Assembly (NCBI GenBank): GCA_025929425.1
Contig: JAICME010000002.1
Coordinates: 1-58,621, forward strand
Direction: 5' to 3'
Length of the DNA stretch: 58,621 nt
From: Thermoleophilia bacterium
GTDB lineage: Bacteria > Actinomycetota > Thermoleophilia > Gaiellales > Gaiellaceae
The position numbers and the translations under genes are program-made. This document shows, piece by piece, positions 52,026 to 58,621 of this stretch; within the stretch, counting starts at the first letter, position 1, and each line of letters opens with the position of its first letter. Under the pieces are notes generated by a model. That model saw only the letters and a program-made list of their open reading frames with translations. It was not told where the DNA came from and made no database searches.

Positions 52026-52660
52026 TCCGCACCCGCCGAGCGAACGCCATTCCGTTCAAGCTCGTCTCGGTCCTGCTCCGCTACCCGGACCGGGGTCTCG
52101 TGGAGGCACGCGAGGAGCTCGCCGCCACGGTGGCTGCGCTGCCGCGGTCGCCGCAGCGCGAGCCACTGCAGCGCTTCGTCGCCCACCTCGCCGAGAGGAC
52201 CCAGACGGAGCTCGAGCGGCAGTACGTCGAGACGTTCGACCTGCGCCGCCGCTCAGGGCTCTACCTGAGCTACTACGTCCACGGCGACACGCGCAAGCGC
52301 GGCATGGCACTGCTGCGCCTGAAACGGCTCTACGCCGCCGCCGGACTCGAGCTCACGAGCGGTGAACTGCCCGACTACCTGCCCCTGATGCTCGAGTTCG
52401 CCGCGCTCGCCCCGCCTGGCGCGGGCGAGACCCTCCTGCGCGAGTACCGCCCCTCGCTCGAGCTCCTTCGCGCCGGCCTTCACGACGACGGTAGCCCGTA
52501 CGCCGCTGTCCTCGATGCCCTCTGCGTCGGCCTGCCGCGCCTGTCGGCGCTCGAGCGCGAGCACGTCCGCGTCCTCGGCGAACAGGGGCCGCCCGACGAG
52601 CAGGTGGGTCTGCAGCCGTTCGCGCCGCCCGAGGTGATGCCGACGGAGGCGCGCGTATGA
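52022..52660 (+). CDS. narJ: Nitrate reductase assembly chaperone NarJ
   Basis: 212 residues, all-helical TorD/NarJ fold. 'LVSVLLRYPD' at the N-terminus, 'LERQYVETFDLRRRSGLYLSYYVHGDTRKRG' in the centre and 'LPDYLPLMLEFAAL' are standard NarJ blocks. It holds apo-NarG for molybdenum cofactor insertion. ATGA overlaps on both sides enforce coupled synthesis. Confidence 0.95.
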   Translation: MIRTRRANAIPFKLVSVLLRYPDRGLVEAREELAATVAALPRSPQREPLQRFVAHLAERTQTELERQYVETFDLRRRSGLYLSYYVHGDTRKRGMALLRLKRLYAAAGLELTSGELPDYLPLMLEFAALAPPGAGETLLREYRPSLELLRAGLHDDGSPYAAVLDALCVGLPRLSALEREHVRVLGEQGPPDEQVGLQPFAPPEVMPTEARV

Positions 52661-53367
52661 GCCAGCGCGCCGAGCTCTACGTCTGGCTCGTCCTCCCCTA
52701 CGTCTCGCTGAGCGTGTTCATCGTCGGTCACTGGTGGCGCTATCGGCGCGACCAGTTCGGCTGGACGAGCCGCTCGACGCAACTGCTCGAGAGTCGGCTG
52801 CTCGCTTGGGGCTCGACGCTTTTCCACTATGGCGCGCTTGCCGTGATCGGCGGCCACGTCGTCGGGATCCTCGTTCCTGCGAGCGTCACAGGAAGGTTCG
52901 GCATCTCGGAGACGACCTACCACCATCTGTCCGGGTACGCGGGTGGCGCGGCGGGAATCGTCTGTCTGGCGGGCTTCGGCATCCTCGCCTTCCGGCGAAC
53001 GAAGGTCCGTCGCATCCGCGCCACCACCTCGATCAGCGACGTGATCGTCTTCGTCCTGCTCGGTCTCCTGATCCTGCTCGGTGACGGTCAGACGCTCGGC
53101 TACAACGTCTTCGGATCGGGCTACGACTACCGCCAGACCGTCGGCCCCTGGTTCCGCACCCTCTTCTACGACCCGCAGCCCTCGCTGATGTCGAGCGCGC
53201 CGATCGCCTACCAGGTGCACGCCGCGCTGCCCTGGCTCCTCTACGCGGTCTGGCCGTTCAGTCGGCTCGTCCACGCCTGGAGCTACCCGCTCCAGTACCT
53301 CGGCCGCCCCTACATCCTCTACCGCCGCCGCCACCCGATCCCCCGCCGCGCAGGCGCCCAGAGCTGA
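52657..53367 (+). CDS. narI: Respiratory nitrate reductase gamma subunit NarI
   Basis: 236 residues with five membrane helices. Conserved histidines for two b-type hemes appear in 'FHYGALAVIGGHVVGI', 'YHHLSGYAGGAAG' and 'YQVHAALPWLLYAVWPFSRLVHAWSYPLQYLGRPYI'. It oxidises menaquinol at the outer face and feeds NarH. Length matches the family. Nine bp after its stop starts a further membrane gene. Confidence 0.95.
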   Translation: MSQRAELYVWLVLPYVSLSVFIVGHWWRYRRDQFGWTSRSTQLLESRLLAWGSTLFHYGALAVIGGHVVGILVPASVTGRFGISETTYHHLSGYAGGAAGIVCLAGFGILAFRRTKVRRIRATTSISDVIVFVLLGLLILLGDGQTLGYNVFGSGYDYRQTVGPWFRTLFYDPQPSLMSSAPIAYQVHAALPWLLYAVWPFSRLVHAWSYPLQYLGRPYILYRRRHPIPRRAGAQS

Positions 53368-53376
53368 GCGACGGTC

Positions 53377-54687
53377 GTGGCGGAGCAACCGCTGCAGCCG
53401 GTGCGGCGTCGACTCGCCCTGCAGGACGACCGCGCCGTCGGTGGCCCGGTCGCGCTGCCGCTGCTCGTCGCCTACTTCGGGCTCTCGCTTCTGGGTTGGG
53501 TCGCAGCGGCAGTCGCACTCATCGTGGCTTCGCCGCGCCTCGCGGCCGGCGATGTCGGCGCCGCAGAACCGGTGCTCGCAGCGCACCTGCTCGCGCTCGG
53601 CTTCCTGCCGCTTGCGGTCAGCGGCGGCGCCTTCCACCTGCTCCCGGTCATGCTGCGCAACCCGCTTCGCGGCGAGCGCCGACTCGCGATCGCCTTACCG
53701 CTGCTCGCGCTCGGCGCCTGGCTCGTCGCTCCCGGCGTCGCCTACAACCTCCCCGCCGTGCTCTGGCCGGGCGCGACACTGCTCGCTACCGGATTCACGC
53801 TCGTTCTGGTCGAGCTCGGCGGACTCGTCGCCCGAGCGCCGCGGGGGCGGATGCTCGTCGCCAGCCGCACCGGAGTCTCGCTCAGCCTGTTCCACGCCCT
53901 CGCAGCGCTCACGCTCGGCGCAATCACCTTCGACCGCGGCGACGCGTCGGTCCTCGGCGTAAGTCACGGCCGCTGGCTGCTCGTGCACCTCCACCTCGCC
54001 GCAGTCGGCTGGCTCGCACTTCTCATCCTCACTGTCGGTCGCACACTCGGACCGATGCTCGCCCAAGCCCCGGCGGCCCCCGCCCGGCGGCTGCCGCTCG
54101 AGGAAATCATGCTCACGCTCGGCCTCTGGCTCCTCGTAGCCGGCATCGCCGCGGACACGAACCCGGTGGCCGATGCCGGTGGCGCGCTCATCGTCGTCGC
54201 GCTCGGTCGCTTCGGTGCCCTCATCCTCCGCATCCAACGCATGCGTCGAATCGAGCCGGAGGGGCCACTCCTCCACCTGCTCGCCGGAGCTGTTTTCCTC
54301 GCGCAGGCCGCGATTCTCGGCTTTGCCCTCCTCGCAGGGGTCGGACCGCAACATCGTGGCCTCGCCGCCTACATCCTCCTCCTGCTCCTCGGCTGGGCGG
54401 TCGGGGTCACCCTCGGCCACCTGCCGAAGCTCCTCTCACTCTCGATCTGGGTCTGGTGGCCGCCCGGACCGCGGCCGAAGCAAGACGCGCTCTACCCGCG
54501 CCGGCTGGCCCAACTCGAGGCGACCGTCTTCGCGTGCGGCGTCGAGGTCGCAGCGATCGGCATCTACATCGGAAATTCTCTTGTCACCCGTGCCGGAACC
54601 GCGCTCGTAACGGCAGCCGCGCTGCTGACTGTGGCGGTGGTCACATCCATCCGGCAGCGGCACAACCGAGCCACAGCCACAACCTGA
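53377..54687 (+). CDS. Twelve-helix membrane protein at the end of the nar operon (heme-copper oxidase/NnrS-like)
   Basis: 436 residues from GTG 53377, about twelve hydrophobic helices. Histidines recur in helices: 'HLLALGFLPLAVSGGAFHLLPVM' (~67-90), 'HGRWLLVHLHLAAVGWLALL' (~196-215), 'HLLAGAVFL' and 'GHLPKLLSLSIWVWW'. This pattern resembles a degenerate heme-copper oxidase subunit I or the NO-related protein NnrS, without a clear CuB triad. Given its place after narI, a role in NO or nitrite tolerance or heme handling is plausible. Family placement is tentative. A hairpin follows the stop. Confidence 0.6.
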   Translation: MAEQPLQPVRRRLALQDDRAVGGPVALPLLVAYFGLSLLGWVAAAVALIVASPRLAAGDVGAAEPVLAAHLLALGFLPLAVSGGAFHLLPVMLRNPLRGERRLAIALPLLALGAWLVAPGVAYNLPAVLWPGATLLATGFTLVLVELGGLVARAPRGRMLVASRTGVSLSLFHALAALTLGAITFDRGDASVLGVSHGRWLLVHLHLAAVGWLALLILTVGRTLGPMLAQAPAAPARRLPLEEIMLTLGLWLLVAGIAADTNPVADAGGALIVVALGRFGALILRIQRMRRIEPEGPLLHLLAGAVFLAQAAILGFALLAGVGPQHRGLAAYILLLLLGWAVGVTLGHLPKLLSLSIWVWWPPGPRPKQDALYPRRLAQLEATVFACGVEVAAIGIYIGNSLVTRAGTALVTAAALLTVAVVTSIRQRHNRATATT

Positions 54688-54691
54688 ACCA

Positions 54692-54708
54692 GCGGCCCTT
54701 GCGGCCGC
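54692..54708 (+). terminator. Short GC hairpin after the nar operon
   Basis: GCGGCC-CTTGC-GGCCGC is a perfect 6-bp stem, starting 5 nt after the stop of the last nar-operon gene. No U-tract is present. Likely terminator by position. Confidence 0.5.
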
Positions 54709-55122
54709 CCTCTCACCTCACGACGGTGCCGCCCGCCTGAGCCTGAACCTTGCTCCCGAAGCGTCCGTGGCCGCGCCAACCGCGTAATGGCAACCTCACA
54801 GGGTGGTGGGCGACGCGCCGGAGAGATCAGGTGCCTCCCCTCCACTCTGTTCCCGAACACCGCGCGGTTGCCGGCTTTTCGCTAGCGGCATGTGAAAGAG
54901 GAACTCGCTGTCGATCAGCCGAGCGGTCAGTATCGGGAGCCGCCCGTCAGCAATTGCTGAAGGTCGCACGCGAGCGAGTCAGCAGATCGGCCAAGAAGGA
55001 AGGCCATGATGGTGGTGGACCGCTTCCCGTAGCGCCTGGTCGGTTCATGACCTGCTTGACTTCTCGTCCCCGGGCCTAACAATGCGGTCTAACGGGGCGT
55101 CCCAATCCCGGCGGAGGAGTTC
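54709..55122. other. Intergenic region before the collagen-like gene
   Basis: I see no convincing gene. A forward ORF at 54750-55079 has Arg/Ser-rich random composition and no start signal. The last bases (GCGGAGGAGTTC) are the ribosome-binding site of the collagen-like gene. A change to lower coding quality starts here and persists to the window end. Confidence 0.5.
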
Positions 55123-55750
55123 ATGCGGAAGCGTTCCCTGCGACGGCCGAGTCCGGCTCTCGTCATCTCGCTCATCACGCTGTTCGTCGCGCTCGGCGGG
55201 ACTACATATGCGGCGACAAGCTTGCCGAGGGACAGCGTAGGAACGGCCCAAATCAAGCCCCGAGCTGTCACCAGGGTGGAAGATCGCTAAGGGGGCGCTG
55301 GCAGGGCTACGGGGCCGGCAAGGCGCCACAGGGCCTCCGGGGCCTCAAGGTGATGCCGGACCGAAGGGGGATCAAGGCATGCCAGGGATCCAGGGCATTC
55401 AGGGGCCCCCTGGGCCGAAGGGCGATCAAGGCATGCAAGGGGTCCAGGGCCCTCCAGGTGTCCAGGGTGACCCTGGGCCGACTGCTATCGCGTACATCGC
55501 ATCCCCCTTGACGAAAGTGGCGGTCGGCGAAAACGCGACCGCGTCCGCGACTTGCCCCTCCGGGATGGTTGTCACTGGCGGGGGTGTTCGACCCGAGGGT
55601 GACATCAGCGTCATCGGGTCGGATTGGCTCGCCTCTACAGCCCCCACACCCAATGTGTGGGTCGGAACGGTCGAGAACATCGGGGCGACGGACGCGTACT
55701 TTTATGTCGACGCGATCTGTGTCCCGGCGACCGACATCGTCGGTTTCTGA
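55123..55750 (+). pseudogene. Frameshifted collagen-like secreted protein
   Basis: ATG 55123 with a GGAGGAG site starts 'MRKRSLRRPSPALVISLITL', a signal-peptide type common in Thermoleophilia surface proteins, followed by '[16 protein letters not shown]'. This frame stops at TAA 55288. The +1 frame picks up at about 55277 with '[15 protein letters not shown]' and then 18 or so Gly-X-Y triplets ('[16 protein letters not shown]'), ending in a beta-rich C-terminal domain with a '[11 protein letters not shown]' segment and TGA 55748. Joined, they give about 208 residues. A single-base indel near 55270-55280 explains it: mutation, assembly error, or less likely programmed shifting. Confidence 0.8.
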
Positions 55751-55808
55751 CCCGTAGGCCGCCTCGCCGCGGATAGCAAGGGCATGGGGGTTCCGGCGAG
55801 TTCGGATC

Positions 55809-56105
55809 GTGTCCTTTGAGCAGCCCGGTCTGATTCTGCGGCGTGGGCGATCTCAGTTCACGGTTGCGTACAGCGAGATCCTGACCGTTGAGCGATTGCG
55901 CCCGATCTGGGGCATCCGCCTCCATATCCGGTCGGGCGATCCCGTAAGGGTGGCCTGCAGCGGAAAGCGCGGAGAGCGACCGAAGACGAGCTGCGGCGCC
56001 GAGAGATTCGCATCGTCGATTGCTGGGGGCGATCACCAAGGGCCCTGGCTCGGCCGTGCGCTGGTCCGTTCGGGAGGCCCCCCGGTAACTGAGCTCTACC
56101 GCTAG
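55809..56105 (+). pseudogene. Small PH-like protein gene, apparently frameshifted
   Basis: GTG 55809 starts 'SFEQPGLILRRGRSQFTVAY' then 'SEILTVERLRPIWGIRLHIRSGDPVRV', a beta-rich sequence like small bacterial PH domains. After about 55970 the annotated frame becomes nonsense-like. The next frame instead gives 'TEDELRRREIRIVDCWG', a natural C-terminal helix, and stops at TGA 56090. This suggests a one-base shift. No family is certain. It is the second broken gene in 1 kb. Confidence 0.5.
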
Positions 56106-56272
56106 CGAGCGCCTTCCAGTGCGGCACCGGTCGAGCAGCAACGAACGGCGTCTAGAGAGTGGGCCGGACGGTTAGCCGAACACCCGGGCGCTGCACCCCT
56201 GCCCGGCCCAGAGGGACGCTACGACCTGCTTTGTGCTCGCGCTAGTGACTGTTTGGGGCAGGTGCGTAGGCC
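56106..56272. other. Short non-coding stretch
   Basis: No ORF, hairpin of note or promoter was seen here. It separates the frameshifted PH-like gene from the SSB remnant. Confidence 0.4.
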
Positions 56273-56422
56273 TCAAAAGGGGATGTCGTCGTCAGCGTCC
56301 TCTGGAAAGTCGCTGGAGGGCACCGAGACACTTTCAGCCGGAGCCGGTTCCTTAACAACCTGCGGCCGCTGCAGTTCGACCTGGCGCTCGACGAGGAGGC
56401 GGATGAAGCTGCCAGACAAGTG
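56273..56422 (-). pseudogene. ssb: 3' fragment of a single-stranded DNA-binding protein gene
   Basis: The minus strand ends with 'SSDFPEDADDDIPF' and TGA, the acidic tail and DDDIPF tip by which SSB recruits partner proteins. Before it is a short linker 'LVERQVELQRPQVVKEPAPA'. Further upstream the frame loses resemblance to the OB fold and meets a TGA near 56487, with no start codon. So only the last ~45 residues remain. The tail motif is specific, but a chance or non-SSB origin is not excluded. Confidence 0.5.
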
Positions 56423-56569
56423 ACCGGCTTGGGCGAAGCCGATCAGTCCCGCCAGTGGGAGAATGCACCGCCGATTCGTCAGGGGTCATTCCTGAACTGT
56501 GAGTGTGAGGGGGTGTCCCGTCTGGGGCGCTTGTCAGGTTGGTGTCGGTGCTCTTTGTTCGTGACTCGA
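56423..56569. other. Left flank of the IS element
   Basis: Non-coding in appearance. It holds 'GAACTGTGA' near 56493, whose reverse complement recurs near the right window edge (about 58607-58615), which may mark an older element into which the IS inserted. Weak evidence. Confidence 0.3.
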
Positions 56570-56577
56570 TTCTCGAA
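56570..56577 (+). repeat. Left copy of 8-bp direct repeat (target duplication)
   Basis: TTCTCGAA abuts the left inverted repeat; the same octamer lies at 58481-58488 beyond the right one. Rejoining the flanks across one copy gives continuous sequence. Confidence 0.7.
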
Positions 56578-56601
56578 ATGGGGTATGTCGATCACGCAAC
56601 C
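56576..56601 (+). repeat. Left terminal inverted repeat
   Basis: AAATGGGGTATGTCGATCAC and six further bases (GCAACC) are identical to the reverse complement of 58456-58481. Confidence 0.85.
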
Positions 56602-56639
56602 TGCTTGAGGGTTAGCGACAGTCGGTCGATCTACCTTCG

Positions 56640-57716
56640 ATGGCGACTGTGGTCGCTCCAGCGGCAGACCTACAAGCAGGGCGCGACTATCCGCGCACGC
56701 TGACCGAGTTCCTTGAGTGGTTCCCGGACGATCACGCCTGCTGGCACTATCTGCTCAGGCTTCGTTGGCCTGACGGGTTCTCCTGTCGGCACTGCGGCAA
56801 CGACGACTACTGGCTGAGCCGTCGCCGCTTACTGATCTGCACGAAGTGCCGCAAGAGCACATCGGTGACGGCGGGAACGATCTTCCAGGACACGCACCTT
56901 CCCCTCCTGACCTGGTTCCAGGCCGGGTGGTTGATAGCGACCCAGAAGAACGGCCTGAGCGCGCTCGCGTTGAGCCGCCAGCTCGGGATCAGCTACAAGG
57001 CGGCCTGGACGCTCGAGCAGAAGTTCCGCCGCGCGATGGTCAGACCTGGCCGAGACGCGGATCGACTCTCAGGGGAAATCGAGGTCGACGAGACCTACGT
57101 CGGCGGATCGCGGCCGGGCAAGCGCGGTCGCGGCGCTGAGAACAAGCAGATCGTGATCATCGCCGTCGAGTGCCGGAAGGGCGACGAGGAGCGCGGGCTT
57201 GGGAGGACGCGGTTGCGCGTAATCCCAGACTGCACAGCCCACCAACTGCAGAGCTTCATCTGCGATACGTGCGAGCCCGGCTCGATCGTCTCGACCGACG
57301 GCCACAGCGGGTACCTCGGCATCAGCGAGCTCGGTTACCTACACGACCGGAACGTGCTCAGCAGCTCACCCGATCCCGCCCACGTAACGATGCCGGCCGT
57401 GCATATCGTCGCCAGCCTGTTCAAGCGCTGGCTGCTCGGCACGCATCAGGGCGGCCACGGCAGCCAGCACCTGGAGACGTACCTCGACGAGTTCGTCTTC
57501 CACTTCAACCGGCGGAACTCCAGGAACCGCGGCCTCCTCTTCTACCGGCTGCTCGAGCTCGCGGTCAGCGTGCCGCCGGCCGGTTACGAGCAGATCGTCT
57601 GGTCGCGCCGTCCGCACGCGACGAGCCCACGGCTACGGGGCCTGCCGCGCACATCACCAGCGTCACTCCGACGGCAGGCGCGCCACGAAGAGCCGGAGAA
57701 AGACATCCCGTTCTAG
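56640..57716 (+). CDS. IS1595-family (ISXO2-like) transposase
   Basis: 358 residues. An N-terminal zinc ribbon ('CRHCGNDDYW' and 'CTKCRKSTSVTAGTIF') is followed by an HTH-like segment ('LSRQLGISYKAAWTLEQKFRRAM') and a DDE-type catalytic core: 'GEIEVDETYVGG' (first Asp), 'STDGHSGY' (second Asp) and 'YLDEFVFHFNRRNSR' (third acidic/Asn region). These are the IS1595/ISXO2 marks. Length and motifs look intact, so the enzyme may be active. The C-terminal ~40 residues are basic and extra. Confidence 0.93.
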   Translation: MATVVAPAADLQAGRDYPRTLTEFLEWFPDDHACWHYLLRLRWPDGFSCRHCGNDDYWLSRRRLLICTKCRKSTSVTAGTIFQDTHLPLLTWFQAGWLIATQKNGLSALALSRQLGISYKAAWTLEQKFRRAMVRPGRDADRLSGEIEVDETYVGGSRPGKRGRGAENKQIVIIAVECRKGDEERGLGRTRLRVIPDCTAHQLQSFICDTCEPGSIVSTDGHSGYLGISELGYLHDRNVLSSSPDPAHVTMPAVHIVASLFKRWLLGTHQGGHGSQHLETYLDEFVFHFNRRNSRNRGLLFYRLLELAVSVPPAGYEQIVWSRRPHATSPRLRGLPRTSPASLRRQARHEEPEKDIPF

Positions 57717-57725
57717 TCAGGGACG

Positions 57726-58298
57726 CTAGCCGTGGGCAAACGGGAAAAGTGCTTCGCTGCGCGCCCACTGGCCGCCGTACCCGTTCCCGCCACGGAAAGC
57801 GTTCTCGATGACGACGAAGGGTACGCCTCGCTCGTCCTGTGCCTCAAAGAGGAACGCCTCAAAAGCCCAGCCCCTCTGGTCGTTGTGTCCCGTGTGCGGG
57901 TCAAGGGACTTCTCGATTGCGGGGATCGCTCTGGCGAGAGCGAGATCGTGATGGGTCTGAACGATGACGAGAGGCGCAACTTGCCGCGGATGGAGGAGGC
58001 GAACACTTTTCACGGTGAGGTCGTAGCGGGCGGCTGCCGCGTCCAGGCGACGCCGGAACTCCGACGCACGAAGGTTGGCGAACCGCTGCGTTGGCTCCTG
58101 ACGCCCACGGCGCACGATGTCAGCGACCCAGCGCGCTCGTATCCTCTTTGCATCGCGGCGGGCGGTTGCAGCGGTGATGGGCCGCGCCTTCTCACTACTG
58201 AGAAGGGAGTCACGCACCGAGCGACTACCGCCTGCGCAACCAGCAAGAAGCACGGCAAGGCCGAGAGCAGCAAGCAGGAGTGCGAGGTTCGCCTTCAC
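57726..58298 (-). CDS. Lipoprotein gene carried inside the IS element
   Basis: 190 residues from GTG 58298. The N-terminus 'LALLLAALGLAVLLAGCAGG' is a lipoprotein signal with lipobox LAGC, so the product is likely anchored outside the membrane. The mature part has a basic helical segment and a mixed C-terminal domain ('LVIVQTHHDLALARAIPAIE', 'WAFEAFLFEAQDERGVPFVVIE'). No family is recognised. It converges on the transposase gene, with 9 bp between the stops, and lies inside the terminal repeats, so it moves with the element. Confidence 0.72.
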   Translation of the reverse strand: MKANLALLLAALGLAVLLAGCAGGSRSVRDSLLSSEKARPITAATARRDAKRIRARWVADIVRRGRQEPTQRFANLRASEFRRRLDAAAARYDLTVKSVRLLHPRQVAPLVIVQTHHDLALARAIPAIEKSLDPHTGHNDQRGWAFEAFLFEAQDERGVPFVVIENAFRGGNGYGGQWARSEALFPFAHG

Positions 58299-58455
58299 CT
58301 CGTCTCTTTATACGTCGCGGCTCGTCCAGATGTCACGTTCCCGCTATCGGGCGAACTATCCCAGCACTCGTTCACACGTTCCCGATCAGGGTTGAAAGTC
58401 GCCCTCAACCCACTTCACACCGGGAAATGGTCACGAGCAGGCATTCCGTCCTGCT

Positions 58456-58481
58456 GGTTGCGTGATCGACATACCCCATTT
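58456..58481 (-). repeat. Right terminal inverted repeat
   Basis: Exact reverse complement of 56576-56601. It is followed directly by the second TTCTCGAA octamer. Confidence 0.85.
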
Positions 58482-58488
58482 TCTCGAA

Positions 58489-58621
58489 TGACCCGCTGTT
58501 GCGGTGTCTTTCCAGTGATGTGTCCGAGCGGAGAGTCCGATGCCGGCCTGGCGGCCGCTTGCTGGCCTGATCAGAAGCCTGTCCGCGTTCTGAGCGCGTG
58601 ACCCGTCACAGTTCTGCCGCC
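58489..58621. other. Right flank of the IS element
   Basis: No gene seen. The segment continues the left flank after removal of the IS and ends with TCACAGTTC, the reverse complement of the GAACTGTGA found left of the IS. Confidence 0.3.

Larger units (their letters stand above)
56578..58480. mobile_element. IS1595-type insertion sequence with passenger gene
   Basis: A 26-bp perfect inverted repeat bounds the element (56576-56601 and 58456-58481). TTCTCGAA occurs directly at both edges (56570-56577 and 58481-58488), an 8-bp target duplication as expected for IS1595. The exact ends are uncertain by one or two bases because the repeat and the duplication share A/T bases. Inside are an ISXO2-like transposase on the plus strand and a lipoprotein gene on the minus strand. 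At about 1.9 kb it is larger than a transposase-only element. Confidence 0.82.

Noticed and set aside
54750-55079. 109-aa ORF between the nar operon and the collagen-like gene
   Set aside because: No domain, no ribosome-binding site, random composition.
55340-55490. Tandem repeat or CRISPR-like array in the collagen-like gene
   Set aside because: The periodicity is that of Gly-X-Y codons; there are no spacers and no exact DNA repeats of CRISPR length.
57732-58601. 289-aa plus-strand ORF across the IS right half
   Set aside because: It is antisense to the lipoprotein gene, crosses the right inverted repeat and the target duplication, and shows no domain or start signal.

Overview
The window is high-GC DNA with dense, translationally coupled genes, many of which overlap by ATGA or GTGA. 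It reads as an actinobacterial chromosome, probably from the Thermoleophilia (Gaiellales/Solirubrobacterales). The clues are the collagen-like secreted protein with the 'PSPALVISLITLFVALGGT' N-terminus, the COG4280/small membrane protein pair, and the domain mix. The taxonomic placement is inference. There is no CRISPR array and no rRNA; there is one tRNA with anticodon CAT.

Layout. 1-7.6 kb: a truncated serine hydrolase, an HD-GYP response regulator, a GNAT enzyme, MsrA, an ABC exporter, an MFS transporter and a COG4280 membrane pair. 7.6-8.3 kb: the tRNA and a weakly coding stretch. 8.3-14.4 kb: DUF1361, YjbQ, a secreted protein, an M15 peptidase, a two-gene AhpD-like operon and two divergent Gfo/Idh/MocA oxidoreductases. 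14.4-18.6 kb: one 1400-residue fusion gene (NqrB/RnfD-like membrane part, FG-GAP/ASPIC ectodomain, haloperoxidase-like C-terminus). 18.6-25.1 kb: a xylose-type sugar locus with an ABC importer, an isomerase, a kinase and an SDR. 25.2-30.1 kb: small secreted proteins, a diguanylate cyclase and a DHA2 exporter with its TetR regulator.

30.2-45.5 kb is a stress and metal island. It holds a CtpE-like P-type ATPase, an EamA-P1B ATPase fusion, two universal stress proteins, a NarL-type two-component system, DedA, a GreA-like factor, several small proteins and a copZ/unknown/copA operon. 45.6-54.7 kb is a complete respiratory nitrate reductase operon, narK-narG-narH-narJ-narI, plus a multi-pass membrane gene. 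The combination resembles hypoxia/dormancy islands of other actinobacteria (inference). 55-58.6 kb is decayed: two frameshifted genes, an SSB tail fragment and an IS1595-type element carrying a lipoprotein gene on the opposite strand.

The most striking observation is a probable selenoprotein at 11450-12052. An AhpD-like peroxidase is split only by an in-frame TGA placed exactly at the second residue of the CxxC active site. A perfect 7-bp hairpin with a GGUC loop starts 11 nt after the TGA, as expected for a bacterial SECIS. Next in interest are the 1400-residue fusion, the transporter-ATPase fusion and the IS with a passenger gene.
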